From Oscillospiraceae bacterium (GTDB lineage: Bacteria > Bacillota > Clostridia > Oscillospirales > Oscillospiraceae), in assembly GCA_902774015.1 (NCBI GenBank), contig CACYHB010000017.1:1-45788 (forward strand): a DNA stretch of 45,788 nt. The letters run 5' to 3'. The notes under the pieces are model-generated. The model saw nothing but the letters and a program-made list of their open reading frames with translations. It had not been told where the DNA came from and ran no database searches. This document shows, piece by piece, positions 41,434-45,788 of the stretch. A program made the position numbers and the translations under genes. How positions within the stretch are numbered: position 1 is the first letter of the stretch; every line of letters starts with the position of its first letter.

Positions 41434-43359
41434 TCAATAATGGGGCAGACCAAAGCCATAAATAGGTGCTGAGCCAATCATATGGCTATTCTCAACGCAC
41501 CGATCATCGGCATTACCTTCTACAGAATAAACGGTGCTGTTTTCTACTTTCTCAACAATGCCGATGTGATCGGCCAGGCCGTCGCCTTCCCAATCGTAAA
41601 AGATAATGTCGCCTGGGCTTGGTTCATAGTCTCGCCCTTGCCATTGTCCCCGCTCGCGGAACCAGTCCACATAGGGGCGCACTCCCATCATCTTCGGAAG
41701 GACTCCGGCATTCAGATAGCCACACTGATCGGCACACCAACTCACGAAGATCGCACACCACTCCACACGGTAAGGGTAACCGTACCACTCGCAGTATTTA
41801 AGTCCGCCCTCGTTGCCGATTTGCGATTGCGCCACAGCGACTATAGCGTTATTCCCTTCGCCCATAAAAGTGCGCCCGATAGGATAGTAACGCAGTACAT
41901 GGGGCACATATGCTCTATCACCATAGCCGTTTGCGCCGCTGCGGGCCGCCATCATCTCGGAAAACTCAATGGCGTTCACTTCGGAATAGCCGCCGTAGTT
42001 GGCCAGCGCCCAGGATATGTAACCGTTGCCGTAGTTGTAGCCCTGTAGGGCAAGAGAAATACGATCAAGGTCAATTGGGCTTTCGACACCGGACAGCCGC
42101 AGGCAATCTGCTAGGTTTTGAATACCGACATCAATACTGTACTCCGGGTCAGTGATACCACCTGGACTATGGGGATACTGTGGATTAAATCCGCACTCGG
42201 AGCATTGCATGGGATCAGTGCCCCGGCCTCCGCTCTCCTGCATCATGACAGCAGCGATCAAATCCTCATATTCGGGAATGCCGTGCTGGGCAGCGTAAAG
42301 CCGGATCAAGGGGCGGTACGCCTCTACCTCTGCGCTGACGGGGACATAGGCGCTGCGACCCTCGCCGCTGCCAGTAAGCATAGAGGCCACGCCCATAATG
42401 ACCACAAAGGGAATGATAATAAGCACTAGCGCCCCGGCCGCATAAAGCAGCGTTTCCCGGCTGGGAGTGACGGCTTTTGTGATTGCTGTACCGAGCTTCT
42501 TAAAAAAGTCACCGCTTGCCTTTGCCGCTTTCCCGGACAGGCTTTTTGCTGTGTTGGTCTTAATCTCGTGGATTGCCTGGTTGCGAGCATACCTGTGGCC
42601 CTGCTCCTTGACGAGCTGCGCCTTTGACGTGGGGGCAGCGGAAGTGTTACGGGGCAGTGCCGTCTGACGCTGCCCCGCGGATCGAACGGAGTTTGATTGT
42701 GTTGCTGTGCTCGCCGTATGCTGCGCTGGAGCTATCTCCTCCCGTCGCTTCGGGTTATGGGCAGAAGTTCCCTGGCTGAACGGCTTTACTACGGCGTCTT
42801 TCTCCGTAGTGGGGTAATCCGTCTGCTCTCGGACCTTCCGCACATAGGAGCGCCGCATTTGCTCTTTTGTGCGTTCAGCGGATTTCTCCGCCTCATCCGG
42901 CTCAAATTGCGTTTCATGGTGAAACGAATTATGCTTTTCGGCCTGATGCTTCCGCTTGTATTCCTTGACGGCCTCACGCCGCATCAGATACTTGGCGGAC
43001 GGTTTTTTCAGTGACGATGCCGATGCTTTTTGCGTTTCACGGTGAAACGCATTTTTCTTTGCTTCCCGTCTGCTTCGCTCTAAAGTGGGAACGGGCAACT
43101 GGACAACATCGTGGGCTATGCTGCCTGCATAGTCATCTACCTTGTCAACAGCGGTATAGGGCTGCTGCTCCTGGTCGGGGGCTATGGCCTGCTGTGCCTC
43201 GGAGATTTGTTTTTTCGCCGTCTCTATCGCGTGGTATCGGCCTGCCTGCCTGATGACCTCTTTTGTCGGAGCTCTCCGGGGAGGCTTGTCCTTCAGCGCA
43301 TTGGCTTTCTCCCGGATGGCTTTTTTGCGCCCGGCCTCTTTTGCTTTGCTGCGTTCCAT
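41434..43359 (-). CDS. Conjugation-associated lysozyme/CHAP cell-wall hydrolase
   Basis: 641-residue membrane-anchored peptidoglycan hydrolase of the Tn916 Orf14/CwlT and CD1108 type, which opens the wall for the conjugation pore. Cytosolic N-terminal 1-290 is charged and low in complexity, with duplicated FHRETQ and FHHETQ motifs; a transmembrane helix is at about 305-330 (LLYAAGALVLIIIPFVVIM); a lysozyme-like transglycosylase domain (about 350-490) has catalytic Glu in AAVMMQESGG; a CHAP/NlpC-type domain follows with Cys in VEWCAIFVSWC and His in DHIGIVEKV. The start ATG follows the VirB4 stop directly (TGATATG). Confidence 0.88.
   Translation of the reverse strand: MERSKAKEAGRKKAIREKANALKDKPPRRAPTKEVIRQAGRYHAIETAKKQISEAQQAIAPDQEQQPYTAVDKVDDYAGSIAHDVVQLPVPTLERSRREAKKNAFHRETQKASASSLKKPSAKYLMRREAVKEYKRKHQAEKHNSFHHETQFEPDEAEKSAERTKEQMRRSYVRKVREQTDYPTTEKDAVVKPFSQGTSAHNPKRREEIAPAQHTASTATQSNSVRSAGQRQTALPRNTSAAPTSKAQLVKEQGHRYARNQAIHEIKTNTAKSLSGKAAKASGDFFKKLGTAITKAVTPSRETLLYAAGALVLIIIPFVVIMGVASMLTGSGEGRSAYVPVSAEVEAYRPLIRLYAAQHGIPEYEDLIAAVMMQESGGRGTDPMQCSECGFNPQYPHSPGGITDPEYSIDVGIQNLADCLRLSGVESPIDLDRISLALQGYNYGNGYISWALANYGGYSEVNAIEFSEMMAARSGANGYGDRAYVPHVLRYYPIGRTFMGEGNNAIVAVAQSQIGNEGGLKYCEWYGYPYRVEWCAIFVSWCADQCGYLNAGVLPKMMGVRPYVDWFRERGQWQGRDYEPSPGDIIFYDWEGDGLADHIGIVEKVENSTVYSVEGNADDRCVENSHMIGSAPIYGFGLPHY
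42910..42926. promoter_or_regulatory. Palindrome site 4, inside the lysozyme gene
   Basis: CGTTTCAT-G-GTGAAACG, one mismatched pair. It encodes part of FHHETQ on the minus strand. Confidence 0.55.
43031..43051. promoter_or_regulatory. Palindrome site 5, inside the lysozyme gene
   Basis: TGCGTTTCAC-G-GTGAAACGCA, perfect 10-base arms around one base. It encodes FHRETQ. Half-sites GTTTCAC/GTGAAAC equal those of Firmicutes parS, but parS has no central base. Confidence 0.65.
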
Positions 43360-43360
43360 A

Positions 43361-45588
43361 TCAGCCGCGACCCGGCGTTGTGTTCATCAGCCGATAAAGC
43401 TCCGTGTCCTGCGGGATCGTGCAGTCAAAGGGAATTACTGCGCCGGATACGCGCATTAGGCCGTGCCCCGGCTCCACATCCGTCACATATCCCATCTGTG
43501 TATCAGAGATATGCAGGAGCGCGGACAGCTCCGCCCGGTCAGTGGCCGCCTGGTTGAACAGCATCAAGAACTCGGAGTTTGCGAACATGAGTCGGGCGGT
43601 ATCGGAGGTCAGACATTCCTCCACGTTCTGCGTCGCCGCCGTCAGAATACCGCCGTACTTGCGAAAACGCTTCCATGCCTTATACAACACTTCCGCGGAG
43701 TAGTGGTACTTGAAGTACAGATACACCTCGTCGATGAATACCCAGGTAAACTTGCCCCGCTTCCGGTTTTCCATGACGCGGTTTTGAATGGCCTCCAGCG
43801 TGACCACAAGCGCCGTCTTGCGCAGAGAGTCGCCCATTTCGTAGAGATCAAGGACGATAATCCGGTTGCCCATATCCACGTCCGAGGCGTGGGCAAATAC
43901 ATTCAAGCTGCCCTCCGTGATCAGCTCGGCGGTCAAGGCCAGCTCCCGCGCCTCCGGCTCCGGCTGACGCATGACCTCGTTGCGCCAGTCGGACAGGAGC
44001 GGCGCGGGTGCTTTTCCTCGCAGATAGGGCTTGTAGATGTTTGCTGTACAGCGGTCAATGATGGACTTATAGCTGCCGCTGATTGAGCCAGTTCCCATCT
44101 GCTGTTCCAGAATACTCATAATCAGCTCGGACTTTTGCGCGACGGGGTTTTCATCCTCGTACCCGGCGGGGATCTCCAACGGATTCAGATGGTGATTGCT
44201 GTTCGGGCTGATCTCCACGACCTCGCCGCCGAAGGCGCGGGCCAGGGTGCCGTACTCGCGCTCGGCGTCCACGATGATAATATCGTCGTCGGTGCCGAGG
44301 GCGACATTCATAATGGTGGACTTCATGCCCATAGACTTGCCGGAGCCGGAAATGTGGGGTCTTGGATCTCCTGCGCCCGGAACGGGATCGCCACGGCGCA
44401 GCTTTCCGTGGTGAGGGTGTTCAGCGCGTGGATGCGTCGCAGGCCGTAGGGCAAGGCCGTGTTCAGGCCGTCCTCCTGCTGGAAACGCGCCGGGGATATA
44501 TCGCAAAGATGCTCCTTGCCGATGGCAATCAGACTTTCTGTGTCAGCGTCCAGCGCTTCCATGCTGTCGGCGGTGTGGACGATGGTGATGAGGGAGAAGA
44601 TCATGCGCTGGTCGTTCTGCGTCAGATCGTCCATGAAGCCGCGAGAGTTTTCCCGTTTCTGCTCCATTGTGCGGGGCACTTCGGCGGTAAAGTTGTTTTT
44701 GCTGTTCTGCCGCTGCTGCCAGCGGGTAATATCCGTCTCCACGCCGAGGATGATGCTTTCAACTTCCTTTACCGCTTCATCGGTAGGCACAGGGATCATG
44801 TCGATAGACAGGATCAGATCGCGGGCATACTCGGTCAGATCGGAAATGAGGTCATCCGTCAAGAAGGACGCATAGGTGCGCAGAAACAGAACGCGGCCGA
44901 ACTTGTCCCCAAACTCAAAGTGGTTGCGTTTGAAGCTGATGCTGTCCGGGCAAATAAGATCCCGGAAGTCTTTGCCGGTCTGCATAAAACGGTAATCGTC
45001 ATAGTCGAAATACTGCTCATAGCCGGGACGGAAGAAGTCATGCAGCACACGGAGCCGGTCATAGTTTCTGGCCGGGGTGATGCCGGAGTCAAGGCGGGCA
45101 AAGGTCTTTTGCAGATTCGTTCCGGCGCGGCGGAAATAGGTCTTGCTTTCTTCGATCTTCCGTTTGGGAATGGAGAGTGTCACAAAGCGTTCCTGGACAA
45201 GATTGTTGCTCTGCGCCGCCCGACCTTTCATAATGCTATTGGCTTCTTCCCGGTAGTGGTCGAGCCAGTCATCTTTGTACGGAAAAAGGATACGGCGCTC
45301 AAACTCCGCAGGATTGAGTCGGTGATTGACGATGGTGATCTTAGCGGTGGCGTCGGTAGGCATCGAATTGAGCGCACCGCAGTATGCGCTGAAAATGCTC
45401 TCCCGCGTCTCCTGCGAGGCGGCAATGTAGTTTACGTCCGTGAGCTTCCAGCTCCGGGAGTGCTTGTTGCCTACCTCCCAAATGCCGTTGGTGTAGATGC
45501 GCTTGATCGGGATGCTCTGCTGGACGGAGCGCGGCACCTTTACTTTCACGCGCTCGCTCTTGTTTGCGGCTGCAAGGGTTTTAATCAA
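43361..45588 (-). pseudogene. virB4: VirB4/TraE-type conjugation ATPase, disrupted
   Basis: ATPase powering the type IV secretion pore. The N-terminal half starts at TTG 45588 (or GTG 45597), overlapping the PrgI-like gene: LIKTLAAANKSERVKVKVPR, then to TTESCAVAIPFRAQEIQD. There the frame runs into PTFPAPASLWA and stops at 44323. The C-terminal half begins in another frame at SGSGKSMGMKST (Walker A, about 44340) and continues through IIIVDAEREY and WVFIDEVYLYF (Walker B) to the stop at 43361. Homologues have about 30 residues between QEIQD and GSGKS (GGxYYGQN-like region), absent here. A deletion of about 100 bases that is not a multiple of three fits. Both halves are otherwise intact. Confidence 0.85.
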
Positions 45589-45788
45589 AGTCTCCACGCC
45601 CCTTTCTGTTGAAGCTGTTATAGCAGAGGTTTTCTCCGATGTACTTGCGATCCCCGGCAAACAGGAACTCGGTCTTGATAACCGCCCAAAGGAATTGCTC
45701 AAAGGTCATGCCGTTGTAATTAAAAAAGCCCGCCATGGCAGCGGGCGCAGCGAGGACAATACAGAGCCAGCTTGCGGTTTCCTTGCCG
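45581..45788 (-). CDS. PrgI family conjugal transfer protein, partial
   Basis: The frame enters from the right edge and ends at TAA 45581-45583, overlapping the virB4 start. The visible 68 residues read TASWLCIVLAAPAAMAGFFNYNGM (end of a hydrophobic helix pair), TFEQFLWAVIKTEFLFAGDRKYIGEN and a basic tail, matching the C-terminal part of PrgI-type small membrane proteins that sit just upstream of virB4 in Tn1549-like elements. N-terminus lies outside the window. Confidence 0.8.
   Translation of the reverse strand, partial: GKETASWLCIVLAAPAAMAGFFNYNGMTFEQFLWAVIKTEFLFAGDRKYIGENLCYNSFNRKGRGDFD

Larger units (their letters stand above)
37455..45788. mobile_element. Left end of a Tn1549-like integrative conjugative element
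   Basis: From the tRNA-Ala 3' end rightward, gene content changes to mobile functions: serine recombinase, small winged-helix regulators, lysozyme/CHAP protein, VirB4 and PrgI, all on the minus strand, with lower GC in 38000-41400 than in the flanking core genes. The element continues beyond the window, so its right boundary, relaxase and cargo are not visible. The broken virB4 and cargo genes suggest it is no longer self-transmissible. Confidence 0.8.

Overview
The window is chromosomal DNA from a GC-rich, low-redundancy Gram-positive anaerobe of the Clostridia, most likely Oscillospirales/Oscillospiraceae. The evidence is the str operon order, a large Firmicutes-type SRP RNA upstream of dnaX, strong Shine-Dalgarno sites, sigma-A promoters, a YqhQ-prmC pair, a recA-recX-rimO-pgsA run, and a Tn1549-like conjugative module at the right end. 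The assignment rests on gene content and composition recalled from these families, not on a database search.

Layout. 1-4244 (minus): str operon rpsL-rpsG-fusA-tuf, with tuf cut by the left edge. 4498-10842 (minus): ABC exporter half-transporter, then a lower-glycolysis run pgk-tpiA-gpmI and trmL. 11025-13073 (plus): a PflX-like radical SAM protein and an FMN-dependent 2-hydroxyacid oxidase-like protein with a Cys-rich N-terminus. 13380-20384 (minus): a TetM-like GTPase fused to a Rae1/YacP-type NYN nuclease, an overlapping YlmH, peptidase T, a NahK-like kinase and a STAS-kinase fusion. 20586-31101 (plus): two-component system, yqhQ, prmC, recA, recX, rimO, pgsA, cysS and an MFS transporter. 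31160-37180 (minus): SRP RNA, dnaX, ybaB, radical SAM/SPASM protein, Nudix hydrolase, DUF1002 protein and a leucine-rich-repeat lipoprotein. 37271-37484: a tRNA-Ala(CGC) preceded by a second 5' tRNA fragment. 37455-45788 (minus): the left end of an integrative conjugative element (ICE): serine recombinase ending inside the tRNA, small winged-helix regulators, a decayed cargo cassette, a lysozyme/CHAP protein, a disrupted VirB4 ATPase and a PrgI-like protein running off the right edge.

The most interesting unit is 15806-20384. A ribosome-protection-type GTPase carries a C-terminal domain that matches the A-site mRNA endonuclease Rae1, overlaps the gene for YlmH (an S4 protein linked to ribosome quality control) and is followed by a tripeptidase. 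Its sigma-A promoter lies so close that the mRNA should be leaderless. This reads as a candidate stalled-ribosome clearance operon.

Several non-coding layers stand out: palindromic intergenic repeats (three copies), a diverged repeat pair with an apparently covarying hairpin (after yqhQ and after recA), AT-rich repeats flanking the STAS-kinase gene, and in the ICE a family of odd-length palindromes whose half-sites look like parS halves with one extra central base. The ICE seems decayed: virB4 has an internal deletion with frameshift, and the region between two palindromes holds broken cargo genes.
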